From positions 1-64,000 of the forward strand of contig CAUSDX010000002.1 in the NCBI GenBank assembly GCA_963530615.1: a DNA stretch of 64,000 nucleotides. The letters run 5' to 3'. Shown here piece after piece: positions 31,638-41,290 of this stretch. How positions within the stretch are numbered: the stretch's first letter is position 1; every line of letters begins with the position of its first letter. This stretch comes from JABCPE02 sp963530615. GTDB taxonomy: Bacteria; Bacteroidota; Bacteroidia; Flavobacteriales; Weeksellaceae. Under the pieces are notes generated by a model, which saw nothing but the letters and a program-made list of their open reading frames with translations, was not told the DNA's origin and made no database searches. Both the position numbers and the translations under genes were made by a program.

Positions 31638-32534
31638 ATGAAATATCATAGACCTGTTTTGCTAAAAGAAAGTGTGGATGCTCTGGTGCGTAATCCCGAT
31701 GGTGTATATGTAGATGTTACTTTCGGTGGAGGAGGACATTCTCGTGAAATTTTAAGTCGACTTTCGGAAAAGGGGAGATTGTATTCTTTTGATCAAGATT
31801 TAGATGCATTGAACAATATAATAGATGATTCTAGGTTTACTTTGATTAATCAGAATTTTAGATTTTTGGAAAACTCTTTGTTGATGTATGGTATTACGAA
31901 AGTTGATGGTATTTTAGGAGATTTAGGGGTGTCTTCTCATCAGTTTGATGAAGCGGAGCGAGGATTTTCTATTCGGAGTGATGCTCCTTTGGATATGAGA
32001 ATGAATGCATTACAGACGGTTAATGCACAGATGGTAGTTAATGATTATGACGAAGAGAGATTAGCAGATATTTTTTATTATTATGGAGAATTGAGAGAGG
32101 CTCGGAAATTAGCAAGAGAGGTTGTTCATTATCGGAAAAATAAAAAAATAGAAACTACGGAGGAATTAAAAAAGGTTTTTTCTTATATCCCTGCACATAA
32201 GTCTAATAAGTTTTTTGCACAAATATTTCAAGCGATAAGAATAGAGGTGAATCAAGAGTTAGATGCTTTGAAAGAAATGTTGGAGCAATCGTTGCGGGTA
32301 TTGAATAAAGATGGGGCGTTGGTGGTGATTTCTTATCATTCGTTAGAGGATAGGTTGGTGAAGAAATTTCTAAAAAATGGAATGTTTGAGGGAGAGCCAG
32401 AGAGGGATATTTATGGAAATTTTCATAAGCCATTTAAGTTGATGCAGAGTAAGGCAATTATCCCTACAGATGAAGAGATTACCGAAAATGCTAGAGCGAG
32501 AAGTGCAAAGATGAGGGTGGGAAATAAAATATAA
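31638..32534 (+). CDS. rsmH: 16S rRNA (cytosine(1402)-N4)-methyltransferase
   Basis: RsmH (MraW) methylates C1402 in the ribosomal P site. Its diagnostic N-terminus is HRPVLLKESVDAL, followed by YVDVTFGGGGHSREIL, GILGDLGVSSHQFD and ERGFSIRSDAPLDMRM. The C-terminal ISYHSLEDRLVKKF is also typical. At 298 residues it is full length. It is the first gene of the cluster here; mraZ, which normally stands before it, is missing. Confidence 0.96.
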   Translation: MKYHRPVLLKESVDALVRNPDGVYVDVTFGGGGHSREILSRLSEKGRLYSFDQDLDALNNIIDDSRFTLINQNFRFLENSLLMYGITKVDGILGDLGVSSHQFDEAERGFSIRSDAPLDMRMNALQTVNAQMVVNDYDEERLADIFYYYGELREARKLAREVVHYRKNKKIETTEELKKVFSYIPAHKSNKFFAQIFQAIRIEVNQELDALKEMLEQSLRVLNKDGALVVISYHSLEDRLVKKFLKNGMFEGEPERDIYGNFHKPFKLMQSKAIIPTDEEITENARARSAKMRVGNKI

Positions 32535-32553
32535 ATGACAAAGTGGAATTTTT

Positions 32554-32931
32554 ATGTCAGGAAAAAAAAGAAGAGTAAATAAAAAGCCAACCTCAAAGGA
32601 TGTTTTAAGGGATATTTTAAAAGGAAATATCTTGTATAGAGATGAGGTTAGAAAGAATTATAAGTTTATTTTGTTAGTATTCTTGTTAATTATGATAATG
32701 ATTTATAGTAATCATTTAGTAAATCAAAGAATAGGACAAGTGAATTTGTTAAAGCACCAAGTAGAGGAGTATAAATCTCAAAATGCCTATACTCAAAGTA
32801 AGTTGATTAAGATAAGATTAGAATCGGAGTTAAGTAAAGAAATGGAGCGAGATTCTCTAAAATCATTAGAGATGCATCCTTTGAAAATTTTAGTAAAATT
32901 GGATAGTACGGATTATGACAAAATTAAATGA
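32554..32931 (+). CDS. FtsL-like cell-division protein
   Basis: The 125-residue bitopic protein has a basic cytoplasmic N-terminus, one membrane helix (about 37-52) and a periplasmic coiled coil (NLLKHQVEEYKSQNAYTQ). Its position between rsmH and the division transpeptidase is that of FtsL, which links FtsB/FtsQ to FtsW/FtsI. FtsL proteins share little sequence, so the call rests on topology and gene order. Its end overlaps the start of ftsI by 17 bases. Confidence 0.75.
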   Translation: MSGKKRRVNKKPTSKDVLRDILKGNILYRDEVRKNYKFILLVFLLIMIMIYSNHLVNQRIGQVNLLKHQVEEYKSQNAYTQSKLIKIRLESELSKEMERDSLKSLEMHPLKILVKLDSTDYDKIK

Positions 32932-34921
32932 TTCTGATAAGAAAAAAACACGAGCGATGCGTGGGGGGCTTATATTCCTTGGGGGGGCGTTCTTACTATT
33001 TTTAGTGTTTATTGGCAGGATTTTATATTTACAAAATTCATCAGAAATTAAAGAAATAGAGGCTAATATTCAGTCTCATTACAGAGAGGATACTATCCTA
33101 GCAGCGAGAGGAAATCTTTACGCATCGGATGGTGCTATTTTGGCAACTACGGTAATAAAGTATGATGTTTACATAGATTTTAGTATTATACAAGATACTA
33201 TCTATAAAAATAATATTGGGGCATTGACGGACTCTTTGAGTAGAATGTTTGGTAAGCCAAGAATACAATATAGAAATATTTTTGATAAACAAAAAGATGG
33301 TAAAAAGCAGTATTATTCTTTGGCAAAAAATTTAGATTTTGAGCAAATGAATAGGCTTAAAACATTTCCTATTTTAGGTGAGTTTAGAAAAAAGACACAG
33401 AAATATGAGAAGAATAGATGTATGATTGTTGAGCCTGCTCATAAAAGAATTTTAGCGACAAATAAAATTGGAGCAGGGACTATTGGTATTGACAGAGGTG
33501 ATGTGAAGTCTGGTTTGGAAGGAGCTTTTAGTAAATATCTCAAAGGAGAGAATGGAACACGAATGGTGCAGAAAATCAATGCTACACAATGGAAGCCAAT
33601 AGGTTACTGGAATATAAAAGACCCTGTGGATGGAAAAGATGTTTATACTACATTGGATTTGAGAATTCAAGATATTGCACATTCTGCTTTGGAGAAACAA
33701 TTGATAGAGTTTGATGCTCATCATGGTACGGTAGTAGTTATGGAAGTAGAAACGGGGAAGGTTCGTGCTATGGTTAATCTCCGAAAAAATGAACAAGGGG
33801 ATTATGTAGATGCTTATAATTATGCTATAAAAGATGCTTCAGAACCAGGCTCTACCTTCAAGGTAGTTTCTCTTTTAGCAGCGATGGATGATGGATTTAT
33901 TGATGAAAATACTACGGAAAATACTAATGGAGGAGTATGGGTTTATGCAGGGCAAAGAATCACAGATAGTCATAAAGGAGGTATCTATGATATTAGCGAT
34001 ATATTAGCTCAATCAAGTAATGTAGGAACAGCAAAACTTATCGTAAAATCATATGCTGATAATCCTAAAATATTTATCAATCATTTGAAACGATGGAAAA
34101 TGTTTGATAAAATGGATATTGAGTTGCCAGGTATTGTAAAGCCTAATATTTTTACACCAGAAAGTAAACGATGGAATAAAGCTACTTTAGCCTCTTTATC
34201 TTTTGGTTATGCATCTAGTTTTAGTTTGCTTCAGTTAGCTACTTTTTATAATGGAATTGCGAACAAAGGGAAGATGGTAAAGCCTATTTTTATTGATAAA
34301 ATTGTAGATAATGGAAAGGTAATTTATGAGGCAAAGCCAGAGGTGATAGTGGATAAAATGGCAACGGATAAAGCGATAAGAATGATGACCGATGCCCTCA
34401 CCAAAGCAGTAGAAAAAGGAACTGCAAAAAGTATTTATACTCCAAATCTAAAAATGGCAGGAAAAACAGGGACAGCTCGTTTTGAGTACTGGAAAAAAGG
34501 AGGTCCTATGAAGTATCAGGCTTCTTTTGCAGGGTTTTACCCTTCAGATAACCCTAAGTATACTTGTATAGTGATGGTTAATCAGCCACAAGGGAATATT
34601 TATGGAGGGCGAGTGGCAGCACCAGCTTTTAAGGAAATTGCAGGAAAAACATTTTTGAAAACACCATTAAATGTAGATCAAGAAATGCTTAAAGATAAGA
34701 AAGTGGATTTGAGTAAAATGAAAAAATCAACTCCAAATATTAAAATATCAAATAAGCAAATGCCTAATGTAATGGGGCTTATGGGTAAAAATGTAATTCC
34801 ACAATTAGAAAATTTAGGTTACCGAGTAGAATATAAAGGAGTAGGGAAAATTATAGAGCAGTTCCCAGAGGCAGGAACCGTGATAAAAAGAGATCAGAAA
34901 ATTTATTTGAGGTTACAATAA
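32915..34921 (+). CDS. ftsI: Division-specific penicillin-binding protein (FtsI/PBP3) with PASTA domain
   Basis: FtsI is the septal transpeptidase. It has a short cytoplasmic tail, one membrane helix (about 17-36), a dimerisation domain and the transpeptidase domain. The catalytic motifs are PGSTFK (active Ser), SSN and KTGTARF. A single PASTA domain ends the protein (MPNVMGLMGKNVIPQLENLG, FPEAGTVIKRDQKIYLRL), a common feature in Bacteroidota. The membrane-helix codons include a G6 (32963-32968) and a G7 run (32981-32987). The partner FtsW is encoded further down the cluster. Confidence 0.93.
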   Translation: MTKLNDSDKKKTRAMRGGLIFLGGAFLLFLVFIGRILYLQNSSEIKEIEANIQSHYREDTILAARGNLYASDGAILATTVIKYDVYIDFSIIQDTIYKNNIGALTDSLSRMFGKPRIQYRNIFDKQKDGKKQYYSLAKNLDFEQMNRLKTFPILGEFRKKTQKYEKNRCMIVEPAHKRILATNKIGAGTIGIDRGDVKSGLEGAFSKYLKGENGTRMVQKINATQWKPIGYWNIKDPVDGKDVYTTLDLRIQDIAHSALEKQLIEFDAHHGTVVVMEVETGKVRAMVNLRKNEQGDYVDAYNYAIKDASEPGSTFKVVSLLAAMDDGFIDENTTENTNGGVWVYAGQRITDSHKGGIYDISDILAQSSNVGTAKLIVKSYADNPKIFINHLKRWKMFDKMDIELPGIVKPNIFTPESKRWNKATLASLSFGYASSFSLLQLATFYNGIANKGKMVKPIFIDKIVDNGKVIYEAKPEVIVDKMATDKAIRMMTDALTKAVEKGTAKSIYTPNLKMAGKTGTARFEYWKKGGPMKYQASFAGFYPSDNPKYTCIVMVNQPQGNIYGGRVAAPAFKEIAGKTFLKTPLNVDQEMLKDKKVDLSKMKKSTPNIKISNKQMPNVMGLMGKNVIPQLENLGYRVEYKGVGKIIEQFPEAGTVIKRDQKIYLRLQ

Positions 34922-34943
34922 TTTGTGTAAAAAGGAGTATATA

Positions 34944-36404
34944 ATGATTTTAAGGCAAATTTTAGATAAAGTAAAGATTTTAGAAATTGTTGGCAAATTA
35001 GAAACAGAAATTTCTGAAATTATTTTTGATAGTAGAAAAGTCATAGAAAATTCACTTTATATAGCGATAAAAGGGACATTGGCTGATGGGCATCAATACA
35101 TTTCATCGGCAATAGAAAAGGGTGCGAAAGGAATTGTATGTGAAGTGTTGCCAGAGCAAAAAGAGGAAGGGATAACTTATATCAAAGTAGAAAATTCATC
35201 AGACGTTTTAGGGCTTTTGGCAAGTAATTTTTATGGTAACCCATCAAAGGATTTGATTTTGATAGGCGTAACGGGAACGAATGGAAAAACTTCCATATCT
35301 ACTCTTTTATTTGATGTTTTTCAGAAAATGGGTTATCTTTCAGCATTGATTTCTACGGTGGAATATCGCATTGGTAGCGAGGTTTTTCCTTCAACTCGTA
35401 CCACGCCAGATATTATTACATTAAATAGAATCTTATCCAAGGCAGTGGAGCAGGGTTGTCAATATGCTTTTATGGAGGTGAGTTCCCACGGAATCCATCA
35501 AGGAAGAATAGATGGACTGAATTTCCGTATTGCAGGGTTTACCAACATTACTCATGACCACTTGGATTATCATAAAACTTTTTTGGAATATCTTAACACC
35601 AAAAAACGATTTTTTGATGAGTTGCCACAAACGGCTGTGGCTATCACAAATATTGATGATAAAAATGGTCTGGTGATGCTACAAAATACTAAGGCAAAAA
35701 AGAAAACTTATGCCGTGAAAACTTTGGCGGATTATCACGGGAAATTATTGGAGTTGGATTTTAATGGAATGTTACTTGACTTTAATGGAAAAGAATTTTG
35801 GACAACGCTCACAGGGAAATTTAATGTATATAATCTGTTATTAGTTTTTGCAATAGCAAGAGAATTAGGATTTGAAGAAAATGAAATTCTTACCGTAATT
35901 TCTCAACTAAAAAGAGTAAATGGACGATTCGAAGTATTGAAATCTCAAGGAGGGATTATTTTCGTTGTGGATTATGCTCATACACCCGATGCTTTGGAGA
36001 ATATTTTGGATAGTATCAATGAGATTAGGACAAAGAACGAACGATTGATTACGGTTTTTGGCTGTGGAGGTGACCGTGACCGCGAAAAACGCCCAGAAAT
36101 GGGAAAGGTAGCGACAAGAAAATCCACTTTGGCAATCATCACTTCGGATAATCCAAGAACAGAAGACCCAATGCAGATTATAAAAGAGATAGAAGCTGGG
36201 ATAGAAGTTGAAAATTTCAGCAAATATACGACCATTCCAGACCGCAAGGAAGCTATAAAAATGGCAATAAAATTCGCAGAACCGAAGGATATTATTTTAG
36301 TAGCAGGAAAAGGACACGAAACTTATCAAGAAATCAATGGGGTAAGGCATCATTTTGATGATAAAGAAGTGATATTAGAACTAACTAAACTTATGGGGAA
36401 ATAA
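34944..36404 (+). CDS. murE: UDP-N-acetylmuramoyl-L-alanyl-D-glutamate--2,6-diaminopimelate ligase
   Basis: MurE adds the third stem-peptide residue to the peptidoglycan precursor in the cytoplasm. The ATP motif is GVTGTNGKTSISTLL. TSDNPRTEDP includes DNPR, the signature for meso-diaminopimelate. EVSSHGIHQGRIDG and DYAHTPDALENIL are conserved. The start is ATG 34944, preceded by AAAAGGAG at a good distance, an unusually clear ribosome-binding site for this phylum; a TTG start at 34923 is less likely. Usually followed by mraY, here it is followed by an inserted glycosyltransferase gene. Confidence 0.95.
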   Translation: MILRQILDKVKILEIVGKLETEISEIIFDSRKVIENSLYIAIKGTLADGHQYISSAIEKGAKGIVCEVLPEQKEEGITYIKVENSSDVLGLLASNFYGNPSKDLILIGVTGTNGKTSISTLLFDVFQKMGYLSALISTVEYRIGSEVFPSTRTTPDIITLNRILSKAVEQGCQYAFMEVSSHGIHQGRIDGLNFRIAGFTNITHDHLDYHKTFLEYLNTKKRFFDELPQTAVAITNIDDKNGLVMLQNTKAKKKTYAVKTLADYHGKLLELDFNGMLLDFNGKEFWTTLTGKFNVYNLLLVFAIARELGFEENEILTVISQLKRVNGRFEVLKSQGGIIFVVDYAHTPDALENILDSINEIRTKNERLITVFGCGGDRDREKRPEMGKVATRKSTLAIITSDNPRTEDPMQIIKEIEAGIEVENFSKYTTIPDRKEAIKMAIKFAEPKDIILVAGKGHETYQEINGVRHHFDDKEVILELTKLMGK

Positions 36405-36409
36405 AAAAT

Positions 36410-36934
36410 ATGGAAGTTACTAAAATTTTATGGGGAAAAGGTTCCGAGAATAGAGAAGAAATCCCTCGTATTATATGGATGTATTGGGAAGGAAAGAAGT
36501 CTATTTTAGTGGAACTTTGTATCCAAAAAATAAAGAAAATCCTCCCCGAATACGAAATAAATATCCTAAATAGCAAGACTTTGAGGGATTTTTTACCGAA
36601 TATTATAGAAAAGAACGAACTTTTGCCAGTTGCTAATTATTCGGATATAATTAGATTAGATTTGTTGCGGACTTATGGTGGATTTTGGATAGATGCAAGT
36701 ATATTATTGACCGAAAATTTGGATTGGGTATATCGTTTGAAGGAGGATTATCATACAGATGTAATAGGTTTTTATGCAGATATAATAACTACGAATCTTG
36801 ATAGACCTATTTTGGAGACCTATTTTTTAGCTGCTCCGAAGAATAATAAATTCATAAATGATTGGTATAATGAATTTGTAAGTTGTTATAAATCAGTGGA
36901 TTCCCCCCCCCTATTAAATGTTATGATAATATAA
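36410..36934 (+). CDS. Capsule-type glycosyltransferase, N-terminal part, out of frame at a C9 tract
   Basis: The first 174 residues are the N-terminal half of a glycosyltransferase of the capsular polysaccharide synthesis type (Caps_synth, related to the DXD-sugar transferases): IPRIIWMYWEG, then ANYSDIIRLDLLRTYGGFWIDAS with the metal-binding motif. The frame enters C9 at 36903-36911 and stops nine codons later. With C10 or C7 it continues without a stop into 36961-37341, making one protein of about 310 residues. It lies five bases after murE and in front of mraY, so it is an accessory insertion in an essential operon. It is switched off as read here. Confidence 0.85.
   Translation: MEVTKILWGKGSENREEIPRIIWMYWEGKKSILVELCIQKIKKILPEYEINILNSKTLRDFLPNIIEKNELLPVANYSDIIRLDLLRTYGGFWIDASILLTENLDWVYRLKEDYHTDVIGFYADIITTNLDRPILETYFLAAPKNNKFINDWYNEFVSCYKSVDSPPLLNVMII
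36903..36911 (+). repeat. C9 homopolymer tract, candidate phase switch
   Basis: Nine C follow TT in the frame of the glycosyltransferase. C9 gives a stop at 36934 and C8 gives a stop two codons after the tract. C10 or C7 gives a single full-length frame to 37341. It is the only C run of this length in the window. Confidence 0.85.
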
Positions 36935-36960
36935 AAAATGATAAAACTAAGCTACAAGGA

Positions 36961-37341
36961 ATGAGTAATGGTGCTGCAGATTATTTAATAGCCTATGTTT
37001 CTGCAATGAAAATCATGTTGGAAAAAGAGGATTATAGAATTTTAATGTTAAAAGCTTCTGAATCTGCACATTATTATACTTATGGTCTTAAGGCGAATCA
37101 TAATCAATTGTGGAGTATATTTCTATTTGATAATAATAATGTTGAATACCCATCAATAATAAAATTTAAGGCATCTTATAGAAGTCTTTTAGATGAAATG
37201 TTAGAAAGAGGGAAATTGTATAAATGTTCGTTGCTTTATAAGTTATCAGCATTGTCAGGCAAAGAATATTATAAAATAAAATTTTTGGGTTTCTTTGAGA
37301 ATATAAAGTATATCATAAGAAAAATAATATTAAGAAATTAA
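36961..37341 (+). CDS. Capsule-type glycosyltransferase, C-terminal part in the other frame
   Basis: This frame is open back through 36912 to the C9 tract and contains the C-terminal part of the glycosyltransferase (SNGAADYLIAYVSAMKIML, KASESAHYYTYG). An ATG at 36961 could start it, but the fragment lacks the sugar-nucleotide site and is not expected to work alone. It ends 26 bases before mraY. The region is more AT-rich than murE and mraY, which fits a gene gained by transfer. Confidence 0.7.
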   Translation: MSNGAADYLIAYVSAMKIMLEKEDYRILMLKASESAHYYTYGLKANHNQLWSIFLFDNNNVEYPSIIKFKASYRSLLDEMLERGKLYKCSLLYKLSALSGKEYYKIKFLGFFENIKYIIRKIILRN

Positions 37342-37367
37342 AAATTGTAGATATAAAAAAATAAAAA

Positions 37368-38606
37368 ATGCTATACTACCTTTATGAGTATTTAACGGGT
37401 CAGGGAGTCCATATCCCAGGGTTAAATTTATTGAGATACATTTCGTTTCGTGCGGGGATGTCTGTGCTTTTGTCTTTGTGGATAGCCCTTGTTTATGGTA
37501 AGAAAATCATTAACATTCTTCGAAGAAAACAGATGGGAGAACTTGTGAGAGACCTCGGGTTAGAAGGACAGAAACAGAAAGAAGGAACCCCGACGATGGG
37601 AGGGCTTATCATTATTATTGCTACGCTTGTGCCAGTTTTGCTCTTTACAAAAATTACCAATGTATATATTGTTTTACTCGTGGCTTCTGTGATTTGGATG
37701 GGGGCAATAGGTTTTATTGATGATTATTTGAAAAAAATAAAGAAGAATAAAGATGGATTGAGTGGGAAATTCAAAGTTGTGGGGCAGGTAGGCTTGGGGT
37801 TGATTGTTGGGATAACAATGTATTTTCATGAAGGAGTAACGATTAAGCGTGAATATATAGATTCTGAGCAGAATCATATTAGTGTGGTAGAGAGATTTGC
37901 TTCAGAGGAGAAGACGGTGATTTCTACTATTCCGTTTATGAAAAATAATGAATTTGATTACAGCAAAATTTTATTCTGGATGGATGAAGAACAAGCACAA
38001 AATTGGTCTTGGATTGTTTTTATTCCGATGGTTATTTTTGTTGTAACAGCAGTCTCTAATGGAGCAAATATTACTGATGGAATAGATGGTTTGGCAGCAG
38101 GAACGAGTACGATTATTTTGCTTACTCTGGCATTTTTTGCATATGTATCGGGGAATATTATTTTTGCCGATTATTTGGATATTATGTTTTTACCAAATAT
38201 GGGTGAAACTACCATTTTTGCCTTTGCGATGGTAGGAGCGGTTATAGGATTTTTTTGGTATAATACCTATCCAGCACAAGTGTTTATGGGGGATACGGGG
38301 AGTTTAATGCTTGGTGGAGTCATTGCAGTTTTGGCGATTATTTTGAGAAAAGAATTATTGATACCCGTACTTTGTGGAATTTTTTTGATAGAAAATCTTT
38401 CGGTGGTTTTGCAGGTGCTGGTTTTTAAATACAGAAAAAAGAAATATGGGTTAGAATATGCTCAGAAACATAGGCTGTTCAAAATGTCTCCTTTACATCA
38501 TCATTATCAAAAGTGTGGTTATCATGAGAGTAAAATCGTGATGAGATTTTTGATTATTGGAGTTGTACTGGCGATTATTTGTTTGATAACTTTAAAGGTG
38601 AGATAA
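37368..38606 (+). CDS. mraY: Phospho-N-acetylmuramoyl-pentapeptide-transferase
   Basis: MraY joins UDP-MurNAc-pentapeptide to undecaprenyl phosphate, giving lipid I. It is a ten-span membrane enzyme. GTPTMGGLIII, GFIDDYLKKIKKNKDGLSGK, NGANITDGIDGLAAGTS and SPLHHHYQKCGYHESKIV are the conserved motifs with the catalytic Asp and His residues. It is 412 residues because of an extra loop of about 60 residues (around 160-215), typical of Bacteroidota. Confidence 0.96.
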   Translation: MLYYLYEYLTGQGVHIPGLNLLRYISFRAGMSVLLSLWIALVYGKKIINILRRKQMGELVRDLGLEGQKQKEGTPTMGGLIIIIATLVPVLLFTKITNVYIVLLVASVIWMGAIGFIDDYLKKIKKNKDGLSGKFKVVGQVGLGLIVGITMYFHEGVTIKREYIDSEQNHISVVERFASEEKTVISTIPFMKNNEFDYSKILFWMDEEQAQNWSWIVFIPMVIFVVTAVSNGANITDGIDGLAAGTSTIILLTLAFFAYVSGNIIFADYLDIMFLPNMGETTIFAFAMVGAVIGFFWYNTYPAQVFMGDTGSLMLGGVIAVLAIILRKELLIPVLCGIFLIENLSVVLQVLVFKYRKKKYGLEYAQKHRLFKMSPLHHHYQKCGYHESKIVMRFLIIGVVLAIICLITLKVR

Positions 38607-38664
38607 TTAAAATATAATTTTCTGAAAACAGAAAAATAAAATTTAATCAAGCAGAATTGAAAAA

Positions 38665-39990
38665 ATGAAAATTGTAATATTAGGAGGGGGAGAAAGTGGA
38701 GTAGGAGCAGCATTTTTAGCGAAGAAAAAAGGATTTGATGTTTTTCTTTCAGATAGGGGAAATATTAAGGAGTATTATAAAAAACAATTACAGGAAGTTA
38801 GCATTGAATTTGAAGAAGGTTCGCATGATGAAGAGCGAATTTTATCCGCAGATTGGGTGATTAAAAGCCCAGGAATTCCGAAAAATGCCGATTTAATTCA
38901 AAAAATTAAACAAAAAAATATTCGTTTGTCTTCGGAAATAGAATTTGCGGCAGAATTTACAGATGCCAAAATTATCGCTATCACGGGGAGTAATGGGAAA
39001 ACAACTACCACTTCGCTAATTTACTATATTCTGAAAAACAGCGGATTAAATGTCGGACTGGGCGGAAACATCGGTAAAAGTTTTGCAATGCAGGTAGCTA
39101 CAGAAAATTTTGACTATTATATATTGGAAATCAGTAGTTTTCAGTTGGATGACATTCAGAATTTCCGACCATATATTTCATTATTACTAAATCTTTCGCC
39201 AGACCATCTTGACCAATATAATTATAATTATGAAGAATATGCATTAGCGAAATTTAGAATTGCAGAGAATCAACAAAATAACGATTTTTTCATCTATAAT
39301 AAAGATGATGAAATGAGTGAAAAATTGTTAGGTAAATTAGATATAAAAGCTAAATTATTACCATTTTCATTTAATGAAGAATTAGAACAAGGAGGGTTTG
39401 TTGCGGATAATAAAATATTTGTCAAGTTACAAGATGAGTTTTCTATGCCTATCAAAGATATAGGATTAGTAGGAAAACACAATATAGCAAATTGTTTAGC
39501 AGCATCTATTGTGAGTAAATTGTTGAGTATCAATAATGAGAGTATTGAAAATTCTTTGATGACTTTTAGAGCAGTGGAACATCGTTTGGAGAAATTTGCT
39601 GAGATTGATGGAGTAAATTATATTAATGATAGTAAAGCAACGAATGTTAATGCAACATATTTCGCTTTAGAAAGCATGGAAACGCCCGTTATATGGATTG
39701 TAGGAGGTGTGGATAAAGGGAATGACTATAGTGAAATAGAGGAATTAGTTAGGAAAAAAGTAAAGGCAATTATATGTTTGGGATTGAATAATGAGAAGAT
39801 TATTAAGTTTTTTCAAGAGAGTAAAGAATTGATTTTTGACACATCTAATATAGAAGACTGTGTGAAAATTGTTAAAAATATTGCTCAAAAAGGAGATTCA
39901 GTACTGCTTTCTCCATGTTGTGCAAGTTTTGATTTATTTGACAATTATGAAGATAGAGGAAAGAAGTTTAAAGCAGAAGTTTCAAAATAG
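38665..39990 (+). CDS. murD: UDP-N-acetylmuramoylalanine--D-glutamate ligase
   Basis: MurD adds D-glutamate to UDP-MurNAc-L-Ala. N-terminal substrate-binding motif ILGGGESGVGAAFLAKK, ATP motif ITGSNGKTTTTSLIYY, then LEISSFQLDD and LNLSPDHLDQY, and the C-terminal INDSKATNVNAT and LSPCCASFDLFDNYEDRG. The 441-residue length is normal. The gene is followed after three bases by ftsW. Confidence 0.96.
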   Translation: MKIVILGGGESGVGAAFLAKKKGFDVFLSDRGNIKEYYKKQLQEVSIEFEEGSHDEERILSADWVIKSPGIPKNADLIQKIKQKNIRLSSEIEFAAEFTDAKIIAITGSNGKTTTTSLIYYILKNSGLNVGLGGNIGKSFAMQVATENFDYYILEISSFQLDDIQNFRPYISLLLNLSPDHLDQYNYNYEEYALAKFRIAENQQNNDFFIYNKDDEMSEKLLGKLDIKAKLLPFSFNEELEQGGFVADNKIFVKLQDEFSMPIKDIGLVGKHNIANCLAASIVSKLLSINNESIENSLMTFRAVEHRLEKFAEIDGVNYINDSKATNVNATYFALESMETPVIWIVGGVDKGNDYSEIEELVRKKVKAIICLGLNNEKIIKFFQESKELIFDTSNIEDCVKIVKNIAQKGDSVLLSPCCASFDLFDNYEDRGKKFKAEVSK

Positions 39991-39993
39991 ATT

Positions 39994-41217
39994 ATGAAAA
40001 AAATATTTGAGTATCTAAAAAAAGATGGATGGTTCAAAGGAGATAAAATCCTTTGGATAGCGGTAATCATGATATCTCTATTTTCTTTGTTTCCAGTATA
40101 CTCGGCGAGTGCTAATTTGGAATATGTGGTAAGAGAAGGAACAACCGCGGGGCATTTAGTAAAACATGCTTTATTTATTGTTATTGGCTTGGGGATTATG
40201 AGAGGCATAGGAATATTTAGATATGAGTATATAGGCTATTTTAGTATCTTTTTTTTAGGAGCAGTTATAGTATTGTTGATTTTAACTCTATTCATGGGGA
40301 GTACTATTGGTGGTGCAAGTGCAGCCCGATGGATTAAACTAGGGCCATTTTCTTTTCAGCCCTCTACATTTGCTTATTTATTGCTTATTATTCATATATG
40401 TTGGTATTTGACAAGAAAGACTTTTCGAGAACATTCTGTGGTACAGAATATAATATGGTTATTCTTGCCCATTTTAATAGTTTTTGGTCTTGTATTTAAG
40501 GATAATGGCTCTACGGGATTGATTATTTTTGGAGTGTCTATGATTGTGATGTTGATAGGGCAATATCCCATTAAGCAATTAGCAATATTTGGAGGGATTA
40601 TGACACTATTAGTAGGGGTATTTTTGTTTTTGGCATTTACTACTAATATTTTTGGAAAGACTCGTGTGCATACTTGGAAAAGTAGGGTAGAAGTATTTTT
40701 AGGTATTAAGGAGCTGAATGAGGAAGAGCGTAGAGAAAGAGATTATCAAGCAGATAGGGCTAAGGCTGCGATCGTTCATGGAAGTTTTAAAGGAGTAGGC
40801 CCTGGTAAAAGTGCGTTAGTTTCATCTTTGCCACAATCAGCATCAGATTTTATTTTTGCTATCATAATAGAAGAATATGGTTTTTTAGGAGGATTTGCTT
40901 TGATTGGCTTATATTTTATTATACTTGTACGCATTATTATGATTGCTAGAAACATACCTTATTTTTTCGGGAAATTGTTATCGATATCTATTGGAGTGAT
41001 GATATTTGTGCAGTTGGCGATTAATATTGCAGTCGCTTTAAGTATGATTCCAGTTACTGGTCAGCCTTTACCATTGATAAGTTATGGAGGGACTTCTATG
41101 TTGGTTACTTATATGCAATTAGGTATAGTATTAAATATAAGTTCTAGAATTCAAGTTTTATATGATGAGGTGCAGGAAAAAAAACAGTCTGTTCAGGGAA
41201 TAAGTGATATTGCATAG
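39994..41217 (+). CDS. ftsW: Lipid II polymerase FtsW (SEDS family)
   Basis: FtsW polymerises lipid II into glycan strands at the septum, paired with FtsI. The SEDS protein has about ten membrane segments with AARWIKLGPFSFQPS, GGFALIGLYF and, near the end, SMIPVTGQPLPLISYGGTS. The catalytic-loop region is between segments 7 and 8. The 407-residue length is normal. RodA, a paralogue, is encoded at 59054-60277. Confidence 0.95.
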   Translation: MKKIFEYLKKDGWFKGDKILWIAVIMISLFSLFPVYSASANLEYVVREGTTAGHLVKHALFIVIGLGIMRGIGIFRYEYIGYFSIFFLGAVIVLLILTLFMGSTIGGASAARWIKLGPFSFQPSTFAYLLLIIHICWYLTRKTFREHSVVQNIIWLFLPILIVFGLVFKDNGSTGLIIFGVSMIVMLIGQYPIKQLAIFGGIMTLLVGVFLFLAFTTNIFGKTRVHTWKSRVEVFLGIKELNEEERRERDYQADRAKAAIVHGSFKGVGPGKSALVSSLPQSASDFIFAIIIEEYGFLGGFALIGLYFIILVRIIMIARNIPYFFGKLLSISIGVMIFVQLAINIAVALSMIPVTGQPLPLISYGGTSMLVTYMQLGIVLNISSRIQVLYDEVQEKKQSVQGISDIA

Positions 41218-41290
41218 GGAATAGACTATTTTATTAAAAATTTTAAAAGAAAAAATGCGAGATAATATAAAAAATAAGGGGATTGAAAAA

